Positions 1 to 6,043 of a DNA stretch of 6,049 bases are shown here, in pieces. The translations under genes were made by a program, and so were the position numbers. The DNA is from an uncultured Oscillospiraceae bacterium (lineage in GTDB: Bacteria; Bacillota; Clostridia; Oscillospirales; Acutalibacteraceae). Location of the stretch: NCBI GenBank assembly GCA_900555015.1, contig USJL01000017.1, positions 1 to 6,049 on the forward strand, in the 5' to 3' direction. The notes beneath the pieces were generated by a model. That model was not told the origin of the DNA. It ran no database searches and was given only the letters and a program-made list of their open reading frames with translations. Position 1 is the stretch's first letter; every line of letters begins with the position of its first letter.

Positions 1-67
1 TCAAAAATTCTTTATGTTTTCGGCAAGTCTTGCAATATTGGTAATTTTGAATAATCCAACACAACAA

Positions 68-99
68 AAAAGGTTCGTTTCAAATGAAACGAACCTTTT
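68..99. terminator. Bidirectional intrinsic terminator after cdaR
   Basis: A perfect 14-bp inverted repeat (arms 68-81 and 86-99) encloses a 4-nt loop. On the plus strand the right arm runs into a T-rich tract at 96-106. On the minus strand the other arm ends in six T followed by GTTGT. It lies 15 nt past the cdaR stop codon, so it should end the cdaA-cdaR transcript. The good T-tract on the plus side means it could also stop a convergent transcript entering from the left, although no such gene is identifiable in the 67 bases available. Confidence 0.9.
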
Positions 100-113
100 A
101 TTTTTTATACTAA

Positions 114-1094
114 TTATTCATCAAGAGTAACAACAACATCCACATTTGTTGTTCCGTCTAAAACCGTAAAGCCGTTAACCTTTGATGCATCAAAACTAAA
201 CTTATTATCCCCTGCTGTCAACTTTGTATAATCGACTTCGCCAATAACAAGAGATTCAATGTTTGAAGACTTTAAAACACCTACTTGTATTTGAGGTATT
301 GAATAAGAAATACTTGTATGTGAAGCAACATCTTCAGGTGCATTAACAATGTTTACCGACACAGGAAGTGTTACAACCTTTAGAATTGGAACTGTAGCAG
401 TTAAGCCGTCCTCCGATGTTATAACAGATACATAGCTTACATCGTTGCCGTTAATATCTACCGCCTTTGGGTCAAGCGAAACCACCTGCGGGTCTGAAAG
501 CTTAGTATCAAAAGTAACATCTGCAATAACCTTATTAACTGTATCTACATAAGTTTTAGGGCCTTTAACAGTTACATTGCTTTCGTTTAAAGTTGTTAAA
601 CCGAGAACGTAGCCGTCTGCCACAAAATCATCGTTAGTATAATTTACTTCAACCGGCATACTTATTTCTTCGGCAATATCATAATAGCCTTCAGCAGATG
701 TTGGAAAATAACTTTCAATAGTAAAATCCGAATTATCATTTGCCGAAACAACTATGGGAACTGAGTGATAACCGGTAGAAGTTACAATACTTGTTTGAAG
801 AGAAGCCGAGATATCGTCGGCAGTAACGTCTTTAGCAAGATATTTTTTACAACTTACCGTTACATCAACAGTAATATTATCATTGCCGAAATACTCAATT
901 CCAAGCTGCTGTGCCAGCGTATCTGAAAAATCTACGGAAACAGGAACGGTAATTCGTTTTGTGGTTTCAGGGCTTAAATTCATTGAGGTTGCAACCCAAA
1001 TAATTACAGCCAAAATAATTGAACAAACAATTAAATATTTATCATTATAAACGAGTTTTCTAATTGAAAACTTTCTTTTTTTCTTTTCAGCCAT
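114..1094 (-). CDS. cdaR: CdaR, YbbR-domain regulator of the diadenylate cyclase
   Basis: This is a membrane-anchored extracytoplasmic protein of the YbbR/CdaR family, which binds and modulates the diadenylate cyclase CdaA. The 326-residue product starts with a basic segment (MAEKKKRK), then one hydrophobic helix at about 20-36, then a beta-rich exterior. About three YbbR-type repeats can be recognised: roughly 45-130, 145-235 and 240-326. The clearest is the middle one, with the typical VTVKGPKTYVDTVNKV pattern at 174-189. Bacillus subtilis CdaR is longer, so this is a shorter version. The start is supported by AGGAGG at 1106-1111, 11 nt upstream. The ATG shares one base with the cdaA stop (TAATG), which implies translational coupling and stoichiometric expression with its partner. 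It is the last gene before a terminator. Family and partner are recognised from sequence pattern and gene order; an inhibitory rather than activating role is not visible here. Confidence 0.93.
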   Translation of the reverse strand: MAEKKKRKFSIRKLVYNDKYLIVCSIILAVIIWVATSMNLSPETTKRITVPVSVDFSDTLAQQLGIEYFGNDNITVDVTVSCKKYLAKDVTADDISASLQTSIVTSTGYHSVPIVVSANDNSDFTIESYFPTSAEGYYDIAEEISMPVEVNYTNDDFVADGYVLGLTTLNESNVTVKGPKTYVDTVNKVIADVTFDTKLSDPQVVSLDPKAVDINGNDVSYVSVITSEDGLTATVPILKVVTLPVSVNIVNAPEDVASHTSISYSIPQIQVGVLKSSNIESLVIGEVDYTKLTAGDNKFSFDASKVNGFTVLDGTTNVDVVVTLDE

Positions 1095-1963
1095 TATTTT
1101 TTCACCCTCCTAACAAGCTTTGTAATAATCTTGTCGTCGGATGCAGAACCTGACGGAACGAATTCATTCATCAAAATATCTCTTAAATCACCGTCTGAAA
1201 TATCAATTGTAAGTGTGCCGTTTCTTGCAACTGAAATTGCCCCTGTTTCTTCTGAAACAACAACAACAATAGCGTCACTTTCCTCTGAAAGTCCTATAGC
1301 GGCACGGTGACGTGTTCCTAAAGAAGACTTAACATTTTTCTTTGTTAACGGCAAAATACAGCCGGCGGCGTAAACGCTGCCATTTCTTATAACCATGGCG
1401 CCGTCGTGAAGAGGCGTTTTGGGATAAAAAATATTTTCAATAAGCGCTCTTGAAGCTTTTGCATCAACTATTGTGCCGCTGTCGATAACATTACCAAGCA
1501 GTGTTTCATTTTCAAAAACAATAAGTGCGCCTGTTTTGGTGTCACTCATATTAGAGCAAGCCTTAATAACCGACTCAATACAATTTTCAATCTCATTAAT
1601 ATCAAGAGCGACGCCGGGATGAATTACGGTTTTAAAGTTCTTTCGTGCAGTTCCTTTACCGATTTGCTCAAGAATATTTCTTAATTCAGGTGCAAACAAA
1701 ATAGCAACAATAAGCAAAATGTTTGAGAAAATACTTTTAAATATATATGTTGACGCTTCCATATTAAGCAAGTTAACTACAAAATAAACTACAGCAATAA
1801 AGAAAATACCTTTAACAAGCTGCATAGCTCTTGTTTCTCTGATAATACGAATACAAAGATATAAAATTACGGCAACAAGAACAATATCTAAGAAATCGGA
1901 AAAGCGGAAAGTTGAAAAAACGCTTATTATTCTGTTGAAAAATTCTGTTATTGTGGCAATCAT
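1094..1963 (-). CDS. cdaA: CdaA, membrane diadenylate cyclase (c-di-AMP synthase)
   Basis: It condenses two ATP into cyclic di-AMP, the second messenger that controls potassium and osmolyte transport and cell-wall homeostasis in Bacillota. The 289-residue protein has three hydrophobic N-terminal helices (about 24-42, 50-68 and 76-92), followed by a cytoplasmic DAC (DisA_N) domain from about 95 to 265. The catalytic signatures are intact: DGA at 187-189 within PLHDGAMVI, GTRHRAA at 216-222, and the SEETG segment at 237-241 that supplies the conserved acidic residue. Length and layout fit CdaA rather than DisA, which has no membrane helices and carries a DNA-binding C-terminus. The start is supported by AGGGGG at 1970-1975, 6 nt before the ATG. 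The stop overlaps the cdaR start by one base. A possible extended -10 promoter lies just upstream; otherwise it may be read through from the desulfurase gene, 65 nt away. Confidence 0.96.
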   Translation of the reverse strand: MIATITEFFNRIISVFSTFRFSDFLDIVLVAVILYLCIRIIRETRAMQLVKGIFFIAVVYFVVNLLNMEASTYIFKSIFSNILLIVAILFAPELRNILEQIGKGTARKNFKTVIHPGVALDINEIENCIESVIKACSNMSDTKTGALIVFENETLLGNVIDSGTIVDAKASRALIENIFYPKTPLHDGAMVIRNGSVYAAGCILPLTKKNVKSSLGTRHRAAIGLSEESDAIVVVVSEETGAISVARNGTLTIDISDGDLRDILMNEFVPSGSASDDKIITKLVRRVKK

Positions 1964-1992
1964 ATACTTCCCCCTTATTATTTTCTTAATTT

Positions 1993-2001
1993 ATTTTAAC
2001 A
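1993..2001 (-). promoter_or_regulatory. Possible extended -10 promoter for cdaA-cdaR
   Basis: Read on the minus strand, the gap between the desulfurase stop and cdaA contains TGTTAAAAT, which matches the extended -10 form TGn-TAnAAT in which TAAAAT differs from consensus by one base. The hexamer 17 nt upstream (TTTATT) is a poor -35, as extended -10 promoters tolerate. Predicted initiation near 1986 would leave a leader of about 23 nt ahead of the cdaA ATG, enough to hold the AGGGGG ribosome site. In such AT-rich DNA a chance match is quite possible. Confidence 0.35.
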
Positions 2002-2028
2002 CACTTCTTTGTAATAATAAAGCGAATA

Positions 2029-3159
2029 TTAAAGTTTTTTAATTGTATTTATAAAAAATTCACATTCTCGTTCATTAGTAAAAACAGACGGGCAAATTCG
2101 TACTGTTCCCATATTTAAAGTGCCGAAATATTTATGTGCAAGCGGGGCGCAATGAATACCTGCACGAACAGCAATGTTATGCTCGCCGAGATAAGCTGCA
2201 ACATGTTCGCTTGAATAATCGCCATAGTTAAATGAAAGCAACGGAACAAAAGAATTTTTAACAGGTTTTGGAGTATATAATTTTACATTATTAATTGCAT
2301 TCAACTCATCATAAAGCACGGAAATTAAACGCATTTCGTGATTATAAATATTTGCCATGCCTTTTTTATTTATAAAATCTATGCCTGCACCCAATGAAAC
2401 AATACCGCTGTTGTTTAAAGTGCCGCTTTCAAATCTGTCAGGCAAAAAATCAGGCTGCTTAGAATTAACTGAATCACTGCCTGTTCCCCCTTGAATAAAA
2501 GGCTTAATTTGCAAACCGTCCTTAACGGCAAAAAAGCCGCTTCCCATAGAACCGTAAAGACTTTTATGACCGGGGGCACATAAAATATCAATTCCGCTTG
2601 AAAAGCCGTTTAGCGGCAACACACCGGCAGACTGAGCGGCATCAACAATAAATTTAACTTTATATTTATCAGCAAGCCGTGCGATCTTTTCAACAGGAAA
2701 AACCACGCCAAACACATTTGAAGCGTGCATACAAACAATAAGGCTTGTATTACTTTTAATTTTGCTTTCAAAATTAGTAACAGTTTCATTTTCATCATAA
2801 CTGAAATCCGCAACATCAAATTCAGCATAACCGGAATCTGCCAAAGCATAAACCGTTCTGAACACGGCATTATGCTCAAGGGAAGAAATAATAATATGCT
2901 CTCCCCTGTTAACAACGCCTTTAATTGCGGCGTTTAACGCCTCTGTGCAATTTTTTGTAAACACAACATTTTGAGGCAAATAGCCAAACATGTTTCCCAC
3001 TTTTTCACGAACCGAAAATATTTTTTCTGCAGAATTTATTGATTCTTTATATCCGCCCCTGCCTGAATTAAAGCTAAAATATTTTAATGCATTTTGGGTT
3101 TCAAGCAAAACATTTGTTGGCTTTGGGTAAGAGGTGGCTCCGTTATCAAGATATATCAC
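2029..3159 (-). CDS. Cysteine desulfurase-like PLP enzyme (class V aminotransferase fold)
   Basis: This is a PLP-dependent enzyme of the NifS/SufS fold, expected to remove sulfur (or selenium) from cysteine (or selenocysteine) and pass it on as an enzyme-bound persulfide. The 376 residues have the family layout: YLDNGATSYPKP at 3-14, His96 (stacks on PLP), VDAAQSAG at 172-179 with Asp173 and Gln176, the Schiff-base lysine K199 in GHKSLYG, and a catalytic Cys337 in VRAGIHCAP followed by GTVRICP. It resembles the 'EF2568-type' subgroup often found beside DUF3343 and selenium genes more than housekeeping IscS. Translation starts at a GTG (3157-3159) overlapping the DUF3343 stop by 4 nt, with GGGGG at 3170-3174, 10 nt upstream. 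No nearby ATG is in frame, so coupling to the upstream gene is likely. No selD, yedF, iscU or sufU lies in the window, so the sulfur or selenium acceptor cannot be named. Confidence 0.88.
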   Translation of the reverse strand: MIYLDNGATSYPKPTNVLLETQNALKYFSFNSGRGGYKESINSAEKIFSVREKVGNMFGYLPQNVVFTKNCTEALNAAIKGVVNRGEHIIISSLEHNAVFRTVYALADSGYAEFDVADFSYDENETVTNFESKIKSNTSLIVCMHASNVFGVVFPVEKIARLADKYKVKFIVDAAQSAGVLPLNGFSSGIDILCAPGHKSLYGSMGSGFFAVKDGLQIKPFIQGGTGSDSVNSKQPDFLPDRFESGTLNNSGIVSLGAGIDFINKKGMANIYNHEMRLISVLYDELNAINNVKLYTPKPVKNSFVPLLSFNYGDYSSEHVAAYLGEHNIAVRAGIHCAPLAHKYFGTLNMGTVRICPSVFTNERECEFFINTIKKL

Positions 3160-3371
3160 TCATCAATTACCCCCAAAATACTTATGCCGTTGTTTCTTAA
3201 CAAATCTGCGGCGTCTTTATTATTTTCCGAAATTTTAAGCATATACCCACAACCGTCACCGGGACCGGGATTTTCAATTCTTTCAACTGTTGATTTTATG
3301 CCGTGCCTTTTTAAAACGACTCGAGCACGCTGAACATTGGTTATTGAGCCGATTTTTATATAATAAAACAT
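3156..3371 (-). CDS. DUF3343 small protein, putative Se/S carrier-like
   Basis: This small cytoplasmic protein resembles the DUF3343 family ('putative Se/S carrier protein-like'). Starting at the ATG at 3369-3371 it has 71 residues: MFYYIKIGSITNVQRAR, a central PGPGDGCGYML motif with one cysteine (residue 41), and a C-terminal helix ending in GISILGVIDE. The lone Cys-Gly motif is the conserved feature of the family and could carry a persulfide or selenide, but that role is inferred. A longer reading from an in-frame ATG at 3393-3395 would add eight residues (MEKVRFFI). I reject it because that ATG sits in the terminator loop, while GTGAGG at 3381-3386 is correctly spaced (9 nt) for the downstream ATG. 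The last 4 nt overlap the desulfurase GTG start, so the two proteins probably act as donor and carrier. Confidence 0.82.
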   Translation of the reverse strand: MFYYIKIGSITNVQRARVVLKRHGIKSTVERIENPGPGDGCGYMLKISENNKDAADLLRNNGISILGVIDE

Positions 3372-3376
3372 AATAA

Positions 3377-3416
3377 AAAACCTCACTTTTTCCATTCTAT
3401 GAAAAAGTGAGGTTTT
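3377..3416 (-). terminator. Strong intrinsic terminator after the transporter gene
   Basis: A perfect 16-bp inverted repeat (arms 3377-3392 and 3401-3416) has an 8-nt loop. On the minus strand the stem ends in GAGG followed by TTTTTTATT, a good rho-independent U-tract. It begins 22 nt past the transporter stop codon, the expected place. The same 3' arm contains the Shine-Dalgarno sequence of the DUF3343 gene, so any read-through transcript would have that site base-paired. The plus-strand tail (GGTTTTAAGTT) is weaker. Confidence 0.9.
3381..3386 (-). promoter_or_regulatory. DUF3343 ribosome binding site inside a terminator stem
   Basis: Minus-strand GTGAGG lies 9 nt before the ATG at 3371 and decides that start over the upstream in-frame ATG at 3395. 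All six bases belong to the 3' arm of the preceding terminator hairpin. The site is therefore free only in transcripts that start inside or after the stem, or when the hairpin is disrupted. Confidence 0.6.
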
Positions 3417-3423
3417 AAGTTAA
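3394..3423 (-). promoter_or_regulatory. Possible promoter overlapping the terminator, for DUF3343-desulfurase
   Basis: On the minus strand, TTAACT (3418-3423, four of six matches to TTGACA) precedes TAGAAT (3394-3399, five of six matches to TATAAT) by 18 bp. The -10 element falls in the terminator loop and the 5' arm forms most of the spacer. Initiation would be expected near 3387, within the 3' arm, giving a leader of about 16 nt that starts just before the GTGAGG ribosome site and cannot form the hairpin. This is pattern matching in AT-rich DNA, so it remains tentative. Confidence 0.35.
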
Positions 3424-3438
3424 GATAAAAGAACTTAA

Positions 3439-5994
3439 TTATTTCTTTTTATTTTTTCTTGCTGCTTTTTCAGCCTTTTTGCGTTCAAGCTCTGCTTTTT
3501 CTTCTGCTAAACGCTTCTTAGTTTCTTCTGCCTTTGCCTTCTCTTCTTCCTCGGCTTTAATTTTAGCTTCGTCATAAAGAGCGGCAATTTCATCAAAATG
3601 ACTGTAATTTTCTTGTTGAACAAGAAGCTTACGTGCATCAATATACGGCTTAGCCGCACGGTTGAATTTAGTCATTTCATCCATCATACTCTTAACTTGT
3701 TTATTAAGATTATTTCTTTCAAGTTCAAGAGATTTGATTTCTTTTTGAATCTTTGAAACTTCATCAGTATCGCCGTTTTTCTTGGCAACCTTTTTCATTA
3801 AATAGCTTTCTCTGATTTTTTGGTCAAGAGCGTCAAGCTTATCAAATGTATCTGTAACATCTGACATTTTAGGTTCAACAAATTTATTAACAGAACCAAA
3901 ATGCTTATCATAAGATTTTTTAGCAGATAACTTGTTTTTTGCAAGTTCAATTTCCATTTTACGAAGTTCTTTTTCATCTTCGGTATTTTTAGGAAGAGCC
4001 TTTGCTTTAGCAAGCTCTGATTTAACGGCATTAACATCCATATTAACAATACCGTTAAGACCCTGCTCGTAAACTTTTGTATAAAGTTCTACTTCACGCA
4101 TACCGTTAACTGAGCTGAACTTATCAAGTTCTTTACATACAAATTTTGAAATATCAATGTTTTCATTAAATTCGTTATCGGCACGAAGAGCTGCTTTGGC
4201 AGCTTTTTTACTGCCGTAAGCTGCTGCTGTGTATGAACTTTTAACAATTTCCTTAGGTTGAGCGTTAGCCATTTCACGGGCATCGTTTACAAGGTCAATA
4301 GTTTCAACAAGTTCCTTATTCTTTAAAGCGTTGTTGCCATAGTCTTCAAACAAAGCACGGATTTTTAACACATTAATTATACCCTTTTGTTTCTTTTCGG
4401 TTAAATCATAGAATAAGAAAGGAATTACATTAAGTGTTGCACCGATTGCAGCAACAATAACAAGAACCCTTAACAAAGGAATCAATACGCCGTTAACATC
4501 ATAAAGAGCTGATGACGGATTTACAAAGTTATCTTGACCGTTAGCCAACTGTTGATTTAAAAGCTCACCGATAGATTCTTTTGTACCCGGCAAAATTCTT
4601 GACATTAATGAAGCGTTTGAAGTAACTGCCACAGCATTATCTTTAGTCATGCCAAGGCTTTCCTGAAGAGCAGGAATAACGCCTGCAGTAATAAGAGTAA
4701 TAATATTACCGATTGTTGCAACAGCGGCAAACATACCGTCAATTCTTTCACCTGATTTATACTGCTGATAATCACGAATATCTGCTTGAATAGATGGATT
4801 AAGAATATGAGCGAATGCACCGACAACACCGTTGAAGAACAAGCATGCAAGAACGCACCAAATTACATATGACTTAATATTTCCGTCTGCTCCGGCGGAA
4901 GTGCTTACAAACGGCAACATCATTAAAATAAATGCAATATTGAAAAGGTTTGTAACGATTTGAACAATCTTTTTACCCCATTTACGAATACAGAAAGGAG
5001 CTAAAATCATACCCCAAAGAGCCGCATTACCGTTAATGGTAGTAATAATTGCATAAACGTTATTTGAGCATGCGCCGCCATAGTTACAAAGCCAATAAAG
5101 GATATTTGAATAAGCGGTTTCAAGGAATCCAATCCATGTTGCCATAGAAATAATCCAGAAATACTTGTTCTTTGCAACTTCACGAAGAGCATCTGTAAAT
5201 TTAATTTGAATAACGTGTGTTTTAGCCTGAATAATCTTTTCCTGAGTATTGGCATAAACAATGATGAGAAGAAGAATACCCACAATACCCAAAATAGGAT
5301 AAGCCAATCTGTAAACACGAATATCGGTTTGGTTTGTGTGGTAAACATTTTGAGCGATAAGAGGCATCAAAATATTTACAAGTGAAGGTCCTAAAGAATA
5401 AATAATACTTTTAATTGATGCAACATCGGCACGTTCCTGTGAGTTTGGAGAAAGAACGTGGATAAGGTTTTCGTAAGCATCATAAAAGAAATAATAGAAA
5501 AATTGAAGTAAAATATTAAATAAAAGAAGAACTGCACATTTTGCTATGTAATCGGCGCTTTTGCCAAAGATTTCGCCTGTTCCTACAAGCAAATGCAATT
5601 TATCGTAAGGGAACCAAACTATGCCAACAAATAAAATAACTGTCGGAATTCCCATTTTAATTATGTAAGGTCTATACTTACCTGCTTTATTTCGAGAGTT
5701 ATCAACTATATTAGCACGCAAGCCCGTTAAAGGAATTTGTGTTAATACTGCGATAACATACATTATATACATATCGGTTAAACCGATACCGATTGTTCCT
5801 GAAATAAATACATTTGTTGCACCAAGAAGGCAGGTATAACTCATACAAACGATAAGATAAAATCCTATTCCGCCGAAAGCATAAGACGCAATTTCCTTAA
5901 AGGACATATATCTGCCCTTTGGCGGTTCCTTCCAGTAATATTTAACATTGTTTACAATGCCGGCAACTTTTTCTTTTAAATTTTCGTTTGCCAT
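3439..5994 (-). CDS. GPH-family (MelB-like) MFS transporter with long C-terminal coiled-coil tail
   Basis: This inner-membrane transporter of the glycoside-pentoside-hexuronide:cation symporter family probably moves a sugar or glycoside; the substrate cannot be read from sequence. From the ATG at 5992-5994 it has 851 residues. Twelve hydrophobic segments span about 40-529. Family signatures are NIVDNSRNKAGKYRPYI (95-111, loop 2-3, matching MelB NATRSRWGKFKPW) and DIRDYQQYKSGERIDG (405-420, matching MelB DIVDYGEYK). Ordinary members have about 450-500 residues. The excess is a loop of about 50 residues between the last two helices (449-501) and a soluble tail of about 320 residues (530-851), rich in Lys, Glu and Ala, that ends in a highly charged helix (KAEEEEKAKAEETKKRLAEE, then a lysine-rich end). 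Acidic residues that bind cation and sugar in MelB are not conserved. A TTG at 6010-6012 would add six residues, but AGGGGG at 6001-6006, 6 nt before the ATG, argues against it. It is the only gene between the window edge and its terminator. Confidence 0.88.
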   Translation of the reverse strand: MANENLKEKVAGIVNNVKYYWKEPPKGRYMSFKEIASYAFGGIGFYLIVCMSYTCLLGATNVFISGTIGIGLTDMYIMYVIAVLTQIPLTGLRANIVDNSRNKAGKYRPYIIKMGIPTVILFVGIVWFPYDKLHLLVGTGEIFGKSADYIAKCAVLLLFNILLQFFYYFFYDAYENLIHVLSPNSQERADVASIKSIIYSLGPSLVNILMPLIAQNVYHTNQTDIRVYRLAYPILGIVGILLLIIVYANTQEKIIQAKTHVIQIKFTDALREVAKNKYFWIISMATWIGFLETAYSNILYWLCNYGGACSNNVYAIITTINGNAALWGMILAPFCIRKWGKKIVQIVTNLFNIAFILMMLPFVSTSAGADGNIKSYVIWCVLACLFFNGVVGAFAHILNPSIQADIRDYQQYKSGERIDGMFAAVATIGNIITLITAGVIPALQESLGMTKDNAVAVTSNASLMSRILPGTKESIGELLNQQLANGQDNFVNPSSALYDVNGVLIPLLRVLVIVAAIGATLNVIPFLFYDLTEKKQKGIINVLKIRALFEDYGNNALKNKELVETIDLVNDAREMANAQPKEIVKSSYTAAAYGSKKAAKAALRADNEFNENIDISKFVCKELDKFSSVNGMREVELYTKVYEQGLNGIVNMDVNAVKSELAKAKALPKNTEDEKELRKMEIELAKNKLSAKKSYDKHFGSVNKFVEPKMSDVTDTFDKLDALDQKIRESYLMKKVAKKNGDTDEVSKIQKEIKSLELERNNLNKQVKSMMDEMTKFNRAAKPYIDARKLLVQQENYSHFDEIAALYDEAKIKAEEEEKAKAEETKKRLAEEKAELERKKAEKAARKNKKK

Positions 5995-6000
5995 ATAATA

Positions 6001-6006
6001 CCCCCT
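6001..6006 (-). promoter_or_regulatory. Ribosome binding site fixing the transporter start
   Basis: Minus-strand AGGGGG lies 6 nt before the ATG at 5994, the same sequence and spacing as used by cdaA. The alternative TTG at 6012 would place this site inside the coding region, so the ATG is preferred. Confidence 0.75.
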
Positions 6007-6015
6007 TTGCAAAAC

Positions 6016-6043
6016 TATATATTAATTTACCATAATTGAACAA
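6016..6043 (-). promoter_or_regulatory. Weak candidate promoter for the transporter
   Basis: On the minus strand, TTGTTC (6038-6043) and TATATA (6016-6021) are separated by 16 bp. The -35 matches consensus only in TTG. Initiation would fall near 6009, leaving a leader of about 15 nt. The window ends at 6049, so a better promoter or an operator may lie beyond it. Confidence 0.25.

Noticed and set aside
1..60. Possible 3' end of a gene at the left edge: plus-strand frame open to a TAA at 52-54, or minus-strand frame reading ITNIARLAENIKNF to a TGA at 1-3
   Set aside because: Fewer than 20 codons are visible on the plus strand. The minus frame has no ATG start and would have to run through the 68-99 terminator. 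Neither can be matched to a protein family, although the plus-side T-tract of that terminator leaves a convergent gene possible.
1964..2028. A c-di-AMP riboswitch (ydaO type) or other structured leader before cdaA
   Set aside because: The 65-nt gap is far too short for that riboswitch and contains no extended pairing; it holds only the candidate promoter and ribosome site.
2011..2035. Short TAATA/TATTA inverted repeat after the desulfurase stop as a terminator
   Set aside because: The stem is only about five A-T pairs, with no GC clamp and no following T-tract.
2610..2937. Reading frames of 101 codons (minus) and 70 codons (plus) inside the desulfurase gene
   Set aside because: They lie in other frames of a gene with intact catalytic motifs, have low-complexity hydrophobic translations and no ribosome site of their own that I can support.
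3156..3158. TGA at the end of the DUF3343 gene as a selenocysteine codon, given the selenium-linked family
   Set aside because: It is followed within the same frame by desulfurase-coding sequence read in another frame, the protein is already full length, and the overlap with the GTG start is a normal stop/start coupling.
3094..3333. Plus-strand frame of 79 codons across the DUF3343/desulfurase overlap
   Set aside because: It is antisense to two well-supported overlapping genes and shows no recognisable motif.
3798..5348. Several minus-strand frames of 64-113 codons within the transporter gene
   Set aside because: They are out-of-frame shadows of one continuous transporter reading frame. The leucine-rich composition is what a shifted frame of membrane-protein codons produces.
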